Program-made: the position numbers and the translations under genes
In this document: in pieces, positions 6,744 to 16,432 of the stretch
Position numbering within the stretch: the first letter of the stretch is position 1
Layout: each line of letters starts with the position of its first letter
Notes under the pieces: model-generated
Databases searched by the model: none
What the model was told of the DNA's origin: nothing
The model's input: the letters and a program-made list of their open reading frames with translations, nothing else
From: Thermoflavifilum thermophilum
GTDB lineage: Bacteria; Bacteroidota; Bacteroidia; Chitinophagales; Chitinophagaceae
Assembly: GCF_900116565.1 (NCBI RefSeq)
Contig: NZ_FPCJ01000001.1
Location: forward strand, 434,001 to 498,000
Reading direction: 5' to 3'
DNA: 64,000 nt

Positions 6744-7532
6744 ATGATGGCTCAAACAATTTATGTACAGGATCTGGGGTTGATTCCCTATACCGACGCA
6801 TGGGCTTATCAGGAACAATTGCTGCATGAGAACCTGCAGGCCAAAATGGCATTCTATGCCAGCCAGAAACAACTGCTGGCTCAGGGCAAATCAACCGCTT
6901 CACCCTTGCAGGCCAATACCCGGCATTATGTGTTGCTATGCGAGCATCCACCCGTCATTACACTGGGTAAAAACGGCAAGGAATCACATTTGCTCGCCCA
7001 TCCGGAATATCTACGCCAAATGGGAATTGAATATATTCACACCAACCGGGGCGGTGATATTACATTCCACGGGCCCGGTCAACTGGTAGCATATCCGATT
7101 CTGGATCTGGAAAAATGTTTTACGGATATTGGCAAATACATGCGCCTGCTTGAACAATCTGTAATTGATCTTTTACTGGAATATGGCATCTCGGCTACCC
7201 GTTCACCCGGTGAAACCGGAGTATGGCTGAATCCCGATATTCCCCATCGTGCCCGCAAAATTTGCGCCATGGGCGTGCGTTGCAGCCGATGGATTACCAT
7301 GCATGGACTGGCATTGAACGTGAATACGGATCTGCATTATTTCGATTACATCATTCCCTGTGGTATTCAGGGAAAGCAAGTAACATCCATGCAACGGGAA
7401 ACGGGTAAAGCAATTCCTCTTGCGGAAATCAAAAGCAAATGGTTAAAGCACTTCTGCAAACGACTCAGTGAGGCTATCGACGACGATGTTTGGGCCGTGT
7501 CTTTATCTGCCGCACAGGAGATGCATCATTGA
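6744..7532 (+). CDS. lipB: Lipoyl(octanoyl) transferase LipB
   Basis: LipB moves the octanoyl group from acyl carrier protein to lipoyl domains of 2-oxoacid dehydrogenases and GcvH, the first step of lipoate assembly. The protein has 262 residues, slightly long at the N-terminus. Visible motifs are LCEHPPVITLGKNG, the signature RGGDITFHGPGQLVAYPI (near residues 97-115), GVWLNPD, the catalytic-lysine region ARKICAMGVRCSRWITMHG and the LNVNTDLHYFDYIIPCGI block. The cysteine of PCGI is the acyl acceptor. The last 59 bases overlap the end of the convergent hypothetical gene, and the -7 element abuts the start codon. Confidence 0.93.
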   Translation: MMAQTIYVQDLGLIPYTDAWAYQEQLLHENLQAKMAFYASQKQLLAQGKSTASPLQANTRHYVLLCEHPPVITLGKNGKESHLLAHPEYLRQMGIEYIHTNRGGDITFHGPGQLVAYPILDLEKCFTDIGKYMRLLEQSVIDLLLEYGISATRSPGETGVWLNPDIPHRARKICAMGVRCSRWITMHGLALNVNTDLHYFDYIIPCGIQGKQVTSMQRETGKAIPLAEIKSKWLKHFCKRLSEAIDDDVWAVSLSAAQEMHH

Positions 7533-8292
7533 CGCTATCCACTCGCACATCATCCGGTACATACAATTTCCATTTTTCCATGAGTGTATTCCCATCAAAT
7601 AATTCATACTGAAACCAACCGGCATGCAGAAAATTCGATTTATCAAGGGTAAGCTGTGACTGGCTGATGCGGGGTATTTCCAGCACACGCGTGCCGGTAG
7701 TATCAAAAAAAACCAGATGATATGCATGTTGGGCCGCATCGGGTAGCGATAAGGTAATATTGCCCGAGGAATTGGTAAAAACGTAAACCGATGGATGATA
7801 AGCCGGAGGACGATGGCTGGAGGCTGAATCTTTTACGGCAGGCTTGCTCTGGGGCAATGCAGATAAGGCTGGTTTCTCCTGCTGTGAAATGACGGATGCA
7901 GTTTGCCCGTTGAACAATAGCGTCTGGCTGAAAAAATAACTGCCATCTGGTTTTACAAAAATCAATTTGTAATAACTACTGTCAGAAAGCGGATGGTTAT
8001 CCGTAAACTGTACATGATGTGCATTCGCCGGCGTAGCATATCCGATTGTAGAAAAATTATACAAACTATCTGAAGAACGCTGTACACCCATACGCACAAA
8101 ATGGGGAAATCCTGCAGGGATAGTCCATTGCAACTGTACACCTTGTTTCACTGCCTGTACACGAAAATCTGGTAAAACAATGACCTGAGCTATGATAAGT
8201 TTTGATATCAACATCAATCCCCCACATAAAATCACTTTACGTGCAAGCATATTCATCGCTGTTTGAATGCTGAACAACATTTTATGCATCAA
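7474..8292 (-). CDS. Hypothetical exported protein
   Basis: This is a 272-residue protein with no family I recognise. An N-terminal hydrophobic segment (residues 16-35, ending IIAQ) looks like a signal peptide. The mature part begins with a fibronectin-III-like stretch (VQAVKQGVQLQWTIPAG, later DSSYYKLIFVKPDG). It then has a Ser/Pro-rich linker and a second beta-rich region resembling a secretion-sorting domain (GNITLSLPDAAQHAYHLVFFDTTGTRVLE), ending in a basic tail KTRPKHRRR. Its ATG overlaps the stop of the VirJ-like gene by four bases, which argues that it is real and translationally coupled. Its end overlaps lipB by 59 bases. Confidence 0.65.
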   Translation of the reverse strand: MMHKMLFSIQTAMNMLARKVILCGGLMLISKLIIAQVIVLPDFRVQAVKQGVQLQWTIPAGFPHFVRMGVQRSSDSLYNFSTIGYATPANAHHVQFTDNHPLSDSSYYKLIFVKPDGSYFFSQTLLFNGQTASVISQQEKPALSALPQSKPAVKDSASSHRPPAYHPSVYVFTNSSGNITLSLPDAAQHAYHLVFFDTTGTRVLEIPRISQSQLTLDKSNFLHAGWFQYELFDGNTLMEKWKLYVPDDVRVDSVNDASPVRQIKTRPKHRRR

Positions 8293-9110
8293 AATATTTT
8301 CAAAGACTCATTCACATCATGCTGAACAAAAGAAACACGTTGCGTATATGTAGGTAACCGCATCAATATTTCCTTTGCAAGGTTTATTTTGTTTTCTTCA
8401 TAATGATGTCCTCCTTTCAAATAAATGACCTGAACGGATGAGGGAAGCTGGCTTACCGGAAAGATGTGTTCCTCATCTCCGAAAAAGCATAACACCGGCG
8501 CATGTGCAGGCATACGCCTGATTTCTTCTACCACGTTGTATTTCCATTGCCTGTTGCTGTTCAGCATTTGGGAAACATGTATTTCAAAATCCGTGCTTGT
8601 ACCTGGTGAAAGCATGACAATCATGATCAACCGATGATACAGGCTGCTATCCAAACGGTTTACAACAAATGGCAACACATCTGCACCGAATGAGAAACCC
8701 ATCAGTATCACCTTGTTTTTATGCCATTGTTCCATGTAATGTTTCATCAGCTGTTCAACTACTGATGTGGTTTGCTCTGGTGTTTTTTTTGACCAGAAAT
8801 ATTTCAGGGCATTCAGTGCTACCACTGGAATACCTTGTTGTGCCAATTCATCACACAATTGTTTGTCAGTTGTTTTCCATCCGCCATCGCCGGTGATCAG
8901 CAAAGCCATGGGCTTATTTTGTGCATCGGCTGCCTGGTCACCCGGCTGACTGCCCTGTTGAGCGGGAATTTCGATGATAGGCAAACGAGTCCATGATTGT
9001 GCATAACCCGCATGAAGATGCAAAAAAAGCAGGCCTGTAACGAAGCATAACATAGTTATGCATCTGAAAGCAAATGATCTCAAACGGCTTGAGTATGAAA
9101 ATAAAATCAT
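8289..9110 (-). CDS. AcvB/VirJ-like alpha/beta hydrolase, exported
   Basis: The 273-residue protein has a signal peptide (hydrophobic residues 16-35, then GYAQ) and the VirJ/AcvB domain. Its signatures are ALLITGDGGWKTTDKQL, PVVALNALKYFWSKKTPEQT and the nucleophile elbow GFSFGADVLPF; a late GDEEHIFP and GGHHYEE supply the likely acid and histidine. AcvB of Agrobacterium and relatives hydrolyse lysyl-phosphatidylglycerol in the periplasm; whether this protein does is inference. No type IV secretion genes are nearby. It is the first gene of a two-gene unit with the hypothetical exported protein. Confidence 0.75.
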   Translation of the reverse strand: MILFSYSSRLRSFAFRCITMLCFVTGLLFLHLHAGYAQSWTRLPIIEIPAQQGSQPGDQAADAQNKPMALLITGDGGWKTTDKQLCDELAQQGIPVVALNALKYFWSKKTPEQTTSVVEQLMKHYMEQWHKNKVILMGFSFGADVLPFVVNRLDSSLYHRLIMIVMLSPGTSTDFEIHVSQMLNSNRQWKYNVVEEIRRMPAHAPVLCFFGDEEHIFPVSQLPSSVQVIYLKGGHHYEENKINLAKEILMRLPTYTQRVSFVQHDVNESLKIF

Positions 9111-9197
9111 GGAAATTATGCTTGATTCTTTTCTCGCAAAGTTTGATTTAGTTGCGTTAAGATAATGTCAAAAAATACTGAATGAAATATCGGAATA

Positions 9198-10991
9198 TTA
9201 CATTTTTTCCGGGACCTGCATACCCAACAAATGCATGCCGGATTGAATCACATGTGCCGTAAGCCAGGAGATCATAAGCCTGAGGATTTTTTTCTCTTCG
9301 GAATCGGCTTTTGCAACAGGCAGTTCAGCGTAAAAGCTATTGTACATGCGGGCAACTTCAAATAAGTAATGAGCAAGCACTGAGGGATCCAGTTCATCAG
9401 CAGCCTGCTGAATCTGATCCGGATATTGTTCCAGCAATCGGATTAATGATTTTTCTTCATCCAGCAAGGCTTCTTTACATTTATTCAAAAATGGCAGATC
9501 AGCAGCCGTGCGGATGCGGGCCTTTCGGAAAACGGAACGGATGCGGGCATAGGTGTATTGGATAAATGGCCCAGTGTGTCCCTGGAAGTCAATGGATTCG
9601 CCCGGATGAAATACAATGCGTTTTTGCGGACTTACTCGCAGCAAATAATACTTCAATGCAGCCTGACCTATCATTTCAAACAGGGCATCGAGTTCCTGTT
9701 CCTGAAAACCCTCTATTTTACCGAGTTCCCGGGTATATTTTTCAGCAGTAGCTTTCATTTCATCCAGCAAATCATCTGCATCTACCACGGTACCTTCCCG
9801 ACTTTTCATTTTTCCTGAGGGCAAATCAACCATCCCGTATGAAAGATGATAAATACCATCGGCCTGCGGAATGCCCAGCTTCTTACATACCAGCTTCAAC
9901 ACCTGCATGTGATAATTCTGTTCATCACCAATGACATAGATGCTGCGTTCCGCCCCAAAATCGTCGTATTTTAACTGAGCCAGACCCAAATCCTGTGTGA
10001 TATACACAGAAGTGCCATCGCTGCGCAGCAATAATTTTTCATCCAGCCCTTCGGCTGTCAGATTAACCCAGATGCTGCCATCCGGTTTTTTGAAAAATAT
10101 TTTTTTACGCAAGCCTTTTTCCACCAGCTTTTTGCCAAGCAGATAAGTTTCGCTTTCGTAATAGATTTTATCAAAATCAGATCCAATGCGCCGGTATGTT
10201 TCTTCAAAACCGGCGTATACCCAGTTATTCATCATTTCCCATACTTCCCACACTTCTGGATCGCGTGCTTCCCAGCGTTTCAGCAGTTCGCGTGCTTCCT
10301 GCAAGATAGGTGCCTGCTCTTCAGCTTCTTCCTGTGTTTTGCCGGCAGCCATGAGTTCTTTCACCTGCTGCGCATAAACCTCATTAAACTTCACGTACCA
10401 TTTGCCTACGAAATGATCGCCCTTCATACCTTCGGTCTCAGGAGTGGCTCCCTGGGCATATTTCATCCACGCAAGCATGGATTTGCAGATGTGAATGCCC
10501 CGGTCGTTGACCACACAGGTTTTGACAACCCGGTAGCCACTGGCTTTGAGAATTTCAGCCACACTCCAACCCAGAAAATTGTTCCGCAGATGCCCCAGGT
10601 GCAAGGGTTTATTGGTATTGGGAGAGGAATATTCCACCATCACTTTTTCCCTACTGGTCATGTGCCTTCCGAAAGTACTGTCATCATAGTATTCCTGCAG
10701 GAATTCCAGCCAGTAGCTTTCGCGGATAAACAGATTCAGAAAACCCTTTATTACCTCAAAGCGTTCGAAAGTATCTTCATCATTTTCAAGCAAATATTCA
10801 CCAATCTGCCGGGCTGTGGCCTCAGGAGAAAGTTTGCTGTAGCGCGTAAGCTGGAAAACAACCACTGTATAATCACCCCGAAACTCAGGCTTGGTTTGAT
10901 TGACAGTTACATCTTCTTCACCAATGGTACGATCATACAGTTCTTCAACGGCCTGTGCTACCAAATGCTTGATTTCCGTCTGCAAACTCAT
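9198..10991 (-). CDS. argS: Arginyl-tRNA synthetase
   Basis: ArgS charges tRNA-Arg in the cytoplasm. From the ATG at 10991 the protein has 597 residues. It carries the N-terminal additional domain, the class I HIGH-type motif HLGHLRNN, the YITQDLGLA segment, a KMSKS-type loop reading KMKSREGT, and a C-terminal anticodon-binding helical domain that ends normally. An upstream in-frame codon at 11027 would add 12 residues but lies beyond the -7 element at 11014-11021, so 10991 is preferred. The gene is monocistronic and divergent from dnaK. Confidence 0.96.
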   Translation of the reverse strand: MSLQTEIKHLVAQAVEELYDRTIGEEDVTVNQTKPEFRGDYTVVVFQLTRYSKLSPEATARQIGEYLLENDEDTFERFEVIKGFLNLFIRESYWLEFLQEYYDDSTFGRHMTSREKVMVEYSSPNTNKPLHLGHLRNNFLGWSVAEILKASGYRVVKTCVVNDRGIHICKSMLAWMKYAQGATPETEGMKGDHFVGKWYVKFNEVYAQQVKELMAAGKTQEEAEEQAPILQEARELLKRWEARDPEVWEVWEMMNNWVYAGFEETYRRIGSDFDKIYYESETYLLGKKLVEKGLRKKIFFKKPDGSIWVNLTAEGLDEKLLLRSDGTSVYITQDLGLAQLKYDDFGAERSIYVIGDEQNYHMQVLKLVCKKLGIPQADGIYHLSYGMVDLPSGKMKSREGTVVDADDLLDEMKATAEKYTRELGKIEGFQEQELDALFEMIGQAALKYYLLRVSPQKRIVFHPGESIDFQGHTGPFIQYTYARIRSVFRKARIRTAADLPFLNKCKEALLDEEKSLIRLLEQYPDQIQQAADELDPSVLAHYLFEVARMYNSFYAELPVAKADSEEKKILRLMISWLTAHVIQSGMHLLGMQVPEKM

Positions 10992-11013
10992 GCAATAACA
11001 TTTCAGTTTGTCG

Positions 11014-11021
11014 CAAAAATA
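11014..11021 (-). promoter_or_regulatory. -7 element of argS
   Basis: TATTTTTG on the minus strand is a perfect TAnnTTTG match 22 bases before the ATG at 10991. It supports that start over the longer frame. No clear -33 TTTG was found at the usual distance. Confidence 0.5.
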
Positions 11022-11156
11022 AGCCAATGCTGCATCAAGACCTAAAACAAAAGCCTGGAATCAACTGCCATTATTGCATAACAGCTGTCATTGGCATAAT
11101 GATTGACCAACAGAAAAAGAAATTTTTATTTGTTCACTAAAAAGAAAACTTAGCTT

Positions 11157-13061
11157 ATGGCAAAGATTATAGGAATCGATTTGGGTACGACCAACTCGTG
11201 TGTGGCCGTGATGGAAGGTAATGAACCGGTGGTCATCCCCAATGACGAAGGCAGTCGGACAACTCCTTCCGTGGTAGCTTTTATGAAAAACGGAGAACGG
11301 AAAGTAGGTGCTCCCGCAAAACGGCAGGCTATCACCAACCCGCAGAACACCATCATGTCGGTAAAACGCTTTATGGGTCGCCGCTATGACGAAGTGACGG
11401 AAGAAATCAAGCATTGGAGCTATAAAGTGGTGAGAGGTGACAACAACACCGTGCGTATCGACATTGATGGGCGCCTGTACACACCTCAGGAAATTTCAGC
11501 GATGATTCTGCAGAAAATGAAAAAAATTGCAGAAGATTATTTGGGTCAGCCTGTCACGGAAGCTGTGATTACCGTACCTGCCTATTTTAACGATGCCCAG
11601 CGCCAGGCCACCAAGGAAGCTGGCGAAATTGCCGGGCTGAACGTGCGCCGCATCATCAACGAACCTACAGCAGCAGCTCTTGCCTATGGTCTGGATAAAA
11701 AAGGTAAAGATCAGAAAATCGCTGTCTTCGACCTGGGTGGGGGTACGTTTGATATTTCTATCCTCGAACTGGGCGATGGTGTGTTTGAAGTAAAATCAAC
11801 GAATGGAGACACCCACTTGGGTGGCGACGATTTCGATAAAGCCATCATGGACTGGCTGGCCGATGAATTCCAGAAGGAAGAAGGTGTGGACCTGCGTAAA
11901 GACCCGATGGCTTTGCAGCGCCTGAAAGATGCTGCCGAAAAGGCCAAAATTGAATTGTCGTCTTCCCAGGAAACCGAAATCAACCTGCCTTATATTACTG
12001 CGGTGGACGGCATTCCCAAGCACCTCGTGAAAAAGCTCACCAGAGCAAAATTTGAACAGCTATGCGACAGCTTGTTTGAACGTTGCTTGAAACCCTGTGA
12101 ACAGGCCTTGAAAGATGCCGGTTATACCGTAAAAGATATTGATGAAGTGATCCTGGTGGGCGGCTCCACACGTATTCCCAAGGTGCAGGAAATCGTGGAA
12201 AAATTCTTTGGCAAAAAGCCCAATAAGAGCGTAAACCCCGATGAAGTGGTAGCTATCGGTGCCGCTATCCAGGGTGCTGTGCTGACCGGCGAAGTGAAAG
12301 ATGTGTTGCTGCTGGACGTTACCCCGCTGAGCCTGGGTATCGAAACCCTGGGTGGCGTGATGACCGTGCTCATACCAGCCAATACCACGATCCCGACACG
12401 CAAATCGGAAATCTTCTCTACAGCCAGCGATAACCAAACCAGCGTGCAGATCCACGTCTTGCAGGGTGAACGCCCCATGGCCAAAGACAACAAAAGCCTG
12501 GGTATTTTCACACTCGATGGTATACCACCCGCTCCGCGCGGCGTGCCCCAGATCGAGGTAACTTTCGATATCGACGCCAATGGCATCCTGCATGTGACCG
12601 CTAAAGACAAGGCTACGGGTAAATCACAGAATATCCGCATCGAAGCCGGTAGTGGTTTGACCAAGGAAGAAATCGAACGGATGAAGCAGGAAGCCAAAGC
12701 ACATGAAGAAGAAGATCGCCGGCTACGGGAAAAGGTAGAAAAACTGAACCAGGCCGATGCGATGATCTTCAATACCGAAAAACAGCTGCGGGAATATGGC
12801 GATAAAATTCCAGCCGATAAGCGCAGCGCCATTGAAGAAGCTGTGAAAAAACTAAAAGATGCGCATAAGGCCGAAGATCTCACAGCAGTAGATTCGGCTT
12901 TGAACGAACTCAACCGCGCATGGGCTGCAGCTTCTGAAGAGCTGTACAAGGCTTCTGCTCAGCAAACCACAAATGCCACCAATGGCGCCAGCCAAACCCA
13001 GGGATCTGCACAATCCGGTGACGGGAATGTGACGGATGCGGAATACGAAGAAGTGAAATAA
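11157..13061 (+). CDS. dnaK: Chaperone DnaK (Hsp70)
   Basis: DnaK binds and releases unfolded segments under ATP control, with DnaJ and GrpE as partners. The 634-residue sequence is full length: the ATPase domain starts [15 protein letters not shown], has the phosphate loops [14 protein letters not shown] and [14 protein letters not shown], the linker [18 protein letters not shown], then the peptide-binding domain and a helical lid. It ends with a Gln/Gly/Ser-rich tail and a conserved-type acidic end (DAEYEEVK). dnaJ and grpE are not in the window. No CIRCE element is present upstream, so HrcA control is not supported. A strong terminator follows. Confidence 0.98.
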   Translation: MAKIIGIDLGTTNSCVAVMEGNEPVVIPNDEGSRTTPSVVAFMKNGERKVGAPAKRQAITNPQNTIMSVKRFMGRRYDEVTEEIKHWSYKVVRGDNNTVRIDIDGRLYTPQEISAMILQKMKKIAEDYLGQPVTEAVITVPAYFNDAQRQATKEAGEIAGLNVRRIINEPTAAALAYGLDKKGKDQKIAVFDLGGGTFDISILELGDGVFEVKSTNGDTHLGGDDFDKAIMDWLADEFQKEEGVDLRKDPMALQRLKDAAEKAKIELSSSQETEINLPYITAVDGIPKHLVKKLTRAKFEQLCDSLFERCLKPCEQALKDAGYTVKDIDEVILVGGSTRIPKVQEIVEKFFGKKPNKSVNPDEVVAIGAAIQGAVLTGEVKDVLLLDVTPLSLGIETLGGVMTVLIPANTTIPTRKSEIFSTASDNQTSVQIHVLQGERPMAKDNKSLGIFTLDGIPPAPRGVPQIEVTFDIDANGILHVTAKDKATGKSQNIRIEAGSGLTKEEIERMKQEAKAHEEEDRRLREKVEKLNQADAMIFNTEKQLREYGDKIPADKRSAIEEAVKKLKDAHKAEDLTAVDSALNELNRAWAAASEELYKASAQQTTNATNGASQTQGSAQSGDGNVTDAEYEEVK

Positions 13062-13084
13062 TATTCCCCCACATGCTTTTACTC

Positions 13085-13112
13085 AAAGCCGCTCTTGCTG
13101 AGCGGCTTTTTT
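13085..13112 (+). terminator. Rho-independent terminator of dnaK
   Basis: GCCGCTC (13088-13094), loop TTGCT and GAGCGGC (13100-13106) form a seven-pair GC-rich stem extended by AAA/TTT and followed by a run of six T. It begins about 24 bases after the dnaK stop. Confidence 0.9.
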
Positions 13113-13126
13113 CGTTTGCGCCACGG

Positions 13127-13158
13127 CTTGGGATCGCTTGCAGGATTCCGTACCTTCG
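13127..13158 (+). promoter_or_regulatory. Candidate promoter of prpB-prpC
   Basis: CTTG (13127-13130) and TACCTTCG (13151-13158) are spaced by 20 bases, close to the Bacteroidota TTTG-N18-21-TAnnTTTG promoter with one mismatch in each box. It lies between the dnaK terminator and the prpB start. Confidence 0.45.
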
Positions 13159-13181
13159 CTTGTACACAAGCATTTTGACCC

Positions 13182-14078
13182 ATGAGTACGTCAACTTCCG
13201 CCGGTATGCGGCTGCGCCAGGCTATGGAAGCCGAGAATCCCCTCCAAATAGTAGGTACCCTCAATGCCTTGCATGCACTCCTGGCAACCGAAGCCGGATT
13301 CCGGGCTATTTACCTTTCCGGGGGCGGCCTTTCGGCTGGCACGCTGGGCCTGCCCGACCTGGGTCTCATTACTCTGCAGGATGTACTGACCGAAGTAGAA
13401 CGCATCACCTATGTCACTGACACTCCCTTGCTGGTAGATGTGGATACCGGACTGGGGCCATCAGCTTTCAATATTGCCCGCACGGTAAAATCCCTGATCC
13501 GCGCAGGTGCAGCAGGACTCCACATTGAAGACCAGACAGGCTCCAAACGCTGTGGCCATCGGCCCGGGAAAGAACTGGTTTCACCCGAAGAAATGATAGA
13601 CCGCATCAAGGCTGCTGTGGATGCCCGCACAGATTCTCATTTTGTGATTGGAGCCCGAACAGACGCACTGGCAAGCGAAGGTCCGGAAGGTGCTATCAAT
13701 CGAGCTTTGCAATACCAGCAAGCGGGTGCCGATTTTTTGTTTGCGGAAGGTGTAACCAATCTGGAAATATATCACCAATTTGTGCAGGCGCTGCATATTC
13801 CCGTGCTGGCCAATATCACTGAATTCGGCGTAACACCCATGTTTACCCGCGAGGAGTTGGCCAATGTCGGTGTTCGCATGATTCTCTATCCCCTTTCCGC
13901 CTTCCGGGCCGCCAACAAAGCCGCTCTGGAAGTATACCAGCATATCCGCAAACAGGGCACGCAAAGGGATATGCTTTCACGCATGCAAACCCGCGAGGAA
14001 TTGTATCGCACCATTGGCTACTATGCTTACGAACAAAAATTAGATGCTTTGTTTCACACTAAAAAATCCAGCTTATGA
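13182..14078 (+). CDS. prpB: Methylisocitrate lyase
   Basis: PrpB splits 2-methylisocitrate into pyruvate and succinate, the last step of the methylcitrate cycle for propionyl-CoA. The 298-residue sequence has [20 protein letters not shown], the metal-binding LVDVDTGLG, the isocitrate-lyase-superfamily active-site signature [11 protein letters not shown] near residues 123-133, and FVIGARTDA. The length fits PrpB rather than the longer AceA. Its stop overlaps the prpC start by four bases (ATGA), so the two are translationally coupled. Confidence 0.94.
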   Translation: MSTSTSAGMRLRQAMEAENPLQIVGTLNALHALLATEAGFRAIYLSGGGLSAGTLGLPDLGLITLQDVLTEVERITYVTDTPLLVDVDTGLGPSAFNIARTVKSLIRAGAAGLHIEDQTGSKRCGHRPGKELVSPEEMIDRIKAAVDARTDSHFVIGARTDALASEGPEGAINRALQYQQAGADFLFAEGVTNLEIYHQFVQALHIPVLANITEFGVTPMFTREELANVGVRMILYPLSAFRAANKAALEVYQHIRKQGTQRDMLSRMQTREELYRTIGYYAYEQKLDALFHTKKSSL

Positions 14079-15232
14079 ATACAGAATCCACGACCGGCAC
14101 CTTCAAACCCAAAAAATCCGTTGCTTTGTCCGGCGTGCCTGCCGGCAATACCGCTCTTTGCACTGTGGGCCGCAGTGGCAACGACCTCCATTACCGGGGC
14201 TATGATATTCACGACCTGGCAAAGGAAGCGTTGTTTGAAGAAGTGGCTTACTTGCTGATACATGGCACCCTGCCCAATGAAAAGCAGTTGCAGCAATATC
14301 AGCAAAAACTGCAGCAAAACCGGTTGATACCACAAGCTGTATTGAAGATCCTGGAAAAACTACCTGCGCATACCCATCCGATGGATGTACTGCGCACCTA
14401 TACCTCTGCTTTGGGTGCTGTTCTTCCTGAAAACCCTACCCAGCCAGTACAGGAAGCCCGTGATATTGCCGACAGGTTACTGGCCTCGCTGCCTGGTGCC
14501 CTGCTGTACTGGTATCATTACAGCCACCATGGTTATCGGCTTGATTTGCGGCAATATACGGATGATTCCACGGGCGGCTATTTCCTGCACATGCTGCACG
14601 GCAAGTCTGCCCCCGACAGCTGGGTGCGAGCCATGCACGTTTCCCTGATTCTCTATGCCGAGCATGAGTTCAACGCATCAACCTTCACCGCCCGAGTGAT
14701 TGCCGGAACCGGATCAGATCTGTATGCCGCCATTACCGGCGCTATTGGGGCATTGCGCGGCCCTAAACATGGTGGAGCCAATGAAGTGGCATTTCGCATC
14801 CAGAGCAACTATGCATCGCCTGAAGAAGCTGAACAAGATATCCTGCAACGCCTGCAACGCAAGGAAGTGATTATCGGTTTCGGACACCCGGTTTACACCA
14901 TCAGCGATCCACGCAACGAAATCATCAAACAAACAGCATTTCAGCTGGCACAGGAAACCGGCCATGAGCCACTCTTTCAGATAGCCGAGCGCATTGAAAA
15001 AGTAATGAAGGAACAGAAAAATATGTTTGCCAATCTCGACTGGTTTTCAGCTGTAGCCTATCATTGCATGGGCATTCCAACAGATTTCTTCACACCTTTG
15101 TTTGTGATGTCAAGAATAACGGGATGGTGTGCCCATGTAATAGAACAACGCCAGGATGGAAAAATCATTCGTCCCAGCGCAAATTATGTAGGACCGGAGC
15201 CAAGACCGTACATACCTATCAACAAGCGCTAA
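14075..15232 (+). CDS. prpC: 2-Methylcitrate synthase
   Basis: PrpC condenses propionyl-CoA with oxaloacetate. The 385-residue sequence belongs to the citrate synthase superfamily, with [17 protein letters not shown] at the start, [17 protein letters not shown] with the catalytic histidine, the second histidine region [13 protein letters not shown], and [12 protein letters not shown] with the acidic-region residues. The short N-terminus and the coupling to prpB favour methylcitrate over citrate synthase. prpD and an aconitase are not nearby, so the dehydration step must be encoded elsewhere. Confidence 0.92.
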   Translation: MNTESTTGTFKPKKSVALSGVPAGNTALCTVGRSGNDLHYRGYDIHDLAKEALFEEVAYLLIHGTLPNEKQLQQYQQKLQQNRLIPQAVLKILEKLPAHTHPMDVLRTYTSALGAVLPENPTQPVQEARDIADRLLASLPGALLYWYHYSHHGYRLDLRQYTDDSTGGYFLHMLHGKSAPDSWVRAMHVSLILYAEHEFNASTFTARVIAGTGSDLYAAITGAIGALRGPKHGGANEVAFRIQSNYASPEEAEQDILQRLQRKEVIIGFGHPVYTISDPRNEIIKQTAFQLAQETGHEPLFQIAERIEKVMKEQKNMFANLDWFSAVAYHCMGIPTDFFTPLFVMSRITGWCAHVIEQRQDGKIIRPSANYVGPEPRPYIPINKR

Positions 15233-15315
15233 ACTCGTGTGAAAAGCAACTTCCGTAGATGGTGGAATGAAGATATCAATTTATCAGTTGCACAAACAAA
15301 CGGGATATGCAATCA

Positions 15316-16414
15316 TCAGTTTGACTCATCTGTTTCTTTATTCCACATCAAATAAGCCTGGATGAATCCGTCGAGTTCACCGTCCATCACAGGTTGCACG
15401 TTACCCACTTCATAATCGGTGCGATGATCCTTAATCATTTTGTAAGGATGGAAAACATAAGAGCGGATTTGTGATCCCCATTCAATTTTTCGTTTGCTGG
15501 CATGCGCAGCTTCCTTGGCTTGCTGTCGTTTGCGCAATTCCATTTCATACAGGCGCGACTTAAGCATGGTGAGGGCTTTTTCGCGATTCTCGCCCTGCGT
15601 ACGGGCCTGCTGGCATTCCACCACAATGCCTGAAGGAATATGCCGCAGGCGAACGGCTGTTTCTACTTTATTCACATTCTGCCCGCCTTTTCCTCCACTG
15701 CGATAAAACTCCCATTCCAGATCAGCAGGATTGATTTGAATATCGATGGTTTCATCTACCAGCGGATATACAAATACGGATGCAAACGAAGTGTGCCTGC
15801 GCGCATTGGCATCAAACGGCGATATACGCACCAGCCGGTGTACGCCACTTTCACCTTTCAGCAAGCCATAAGCAAAGGGACCGTTCATTTCCAGCGATGC
15901 TGATTTGATACCAGCACCCTCTCCTTCCTGTACATCCAGCTCGGTAACTTTCCATCCCTGCCGCTCGCCGTACATGCGATACATACGCAACAGCATCTCG
16001 GCCCAATCCTGGCTTTCCGTGCCGCCTGCACCTGCATTAATTTCCAGCACAGCAGGCAGCGCATCTTCAGGATCGTTGAGTGTTGAAGTAAATTCCAGAT
16101 CAGCCAGCTGTTTCAATGCCTGTTGATAAGCTTCGTTCACTTCTTCTTCACTGGCTTCCCCGGCACGAAAAAACTCATCTAACACGGCTGCATCTTCAAT
16201 TGCGGTCTGTACTTTCTCAAAACGGTCAATCCAGTATTTGTGGGTATTGATTTCTTTTAATATAGAAGCCGCCCGCCGCGGATCATCCCAGAATCCCGGA
16301 GCCGTTGTCAATTGCTCTTTTTCGGATACTTGTGCTTTTCGGTTGTCGATGTCAAAGAAACCTCCTCAGGACAGCCAGCCGGTCCCTCATATCTTTTAAT
16401 TGTTCCTGTGTCAT
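15316..16414 (-). CDS. prfB: Peptide chain release factor 2, with programmed +1 frameshift
   Basis: RF2 recognises UGA and UAA and triggers peptide release. The zero-frame opens at the ATG at 16414 and reads [20 protein letters not shown] before an in-frame TGA (16354-16352). A +1 shift at CTT-TGA-C joins it to the long frame DIDNRKAQ..., giving 365 residues, the usual RF2 length. An AGGAGG (16366-16361) sits three bases before the slippery CTT, as in E. coli. The body has the SPF codon-recognition tripeptide ([12 protein letters not shown]) and the GGQ hydrolysis motif ([12 protein letters not shown]). Without the shift only 20 residues or an N-truncated 331-residue frame would be read. Confidence 0.97.
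16351..16366 (-). promoter_or_regulatory. prfB programmed frameshift site
   Basis: On the minus strand the order is AGGAGG, TTT, CTT, TGA, C: a Shine-Dalgarno-like stimulator, a slippery leucine codon, then a UGA stop in a poor context. When RF2 is scarce, the ribosome slips +1 from CUU to UUU and continues, which is an autoregulatory loop. Confidence 0.95.
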
Positions 16415-16422
16415 AACCTCAT
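16411..16422 (-). other. Possible three-codon upstream ORF overlapping the prfB start
   Basis: ATG-AGG-TTA-TGA precedes prfB, and its TGA overlaps the prfB ATG as ATGA. It begins about ten bases after the -7 element. It could be accidental, but the geometry would allow coupled re-initiation. Confidence 0.3.
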
Positions 16423-16432
16423 TTTTTGAGCG

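Noticed and set aside
11028-11156. CIRCE/HrcA element upstream of dnaK
   Set aside because: No TTAGCACTC-N9-GAGTGCTAA-like inverted repeat is present in the gap.
15316-16311. prfB as an N-terminally truncated gene starting at 16311
   Set aside because: A standard +1 frameshift signal and an upstream start codon restore the normal 365-residue protein.
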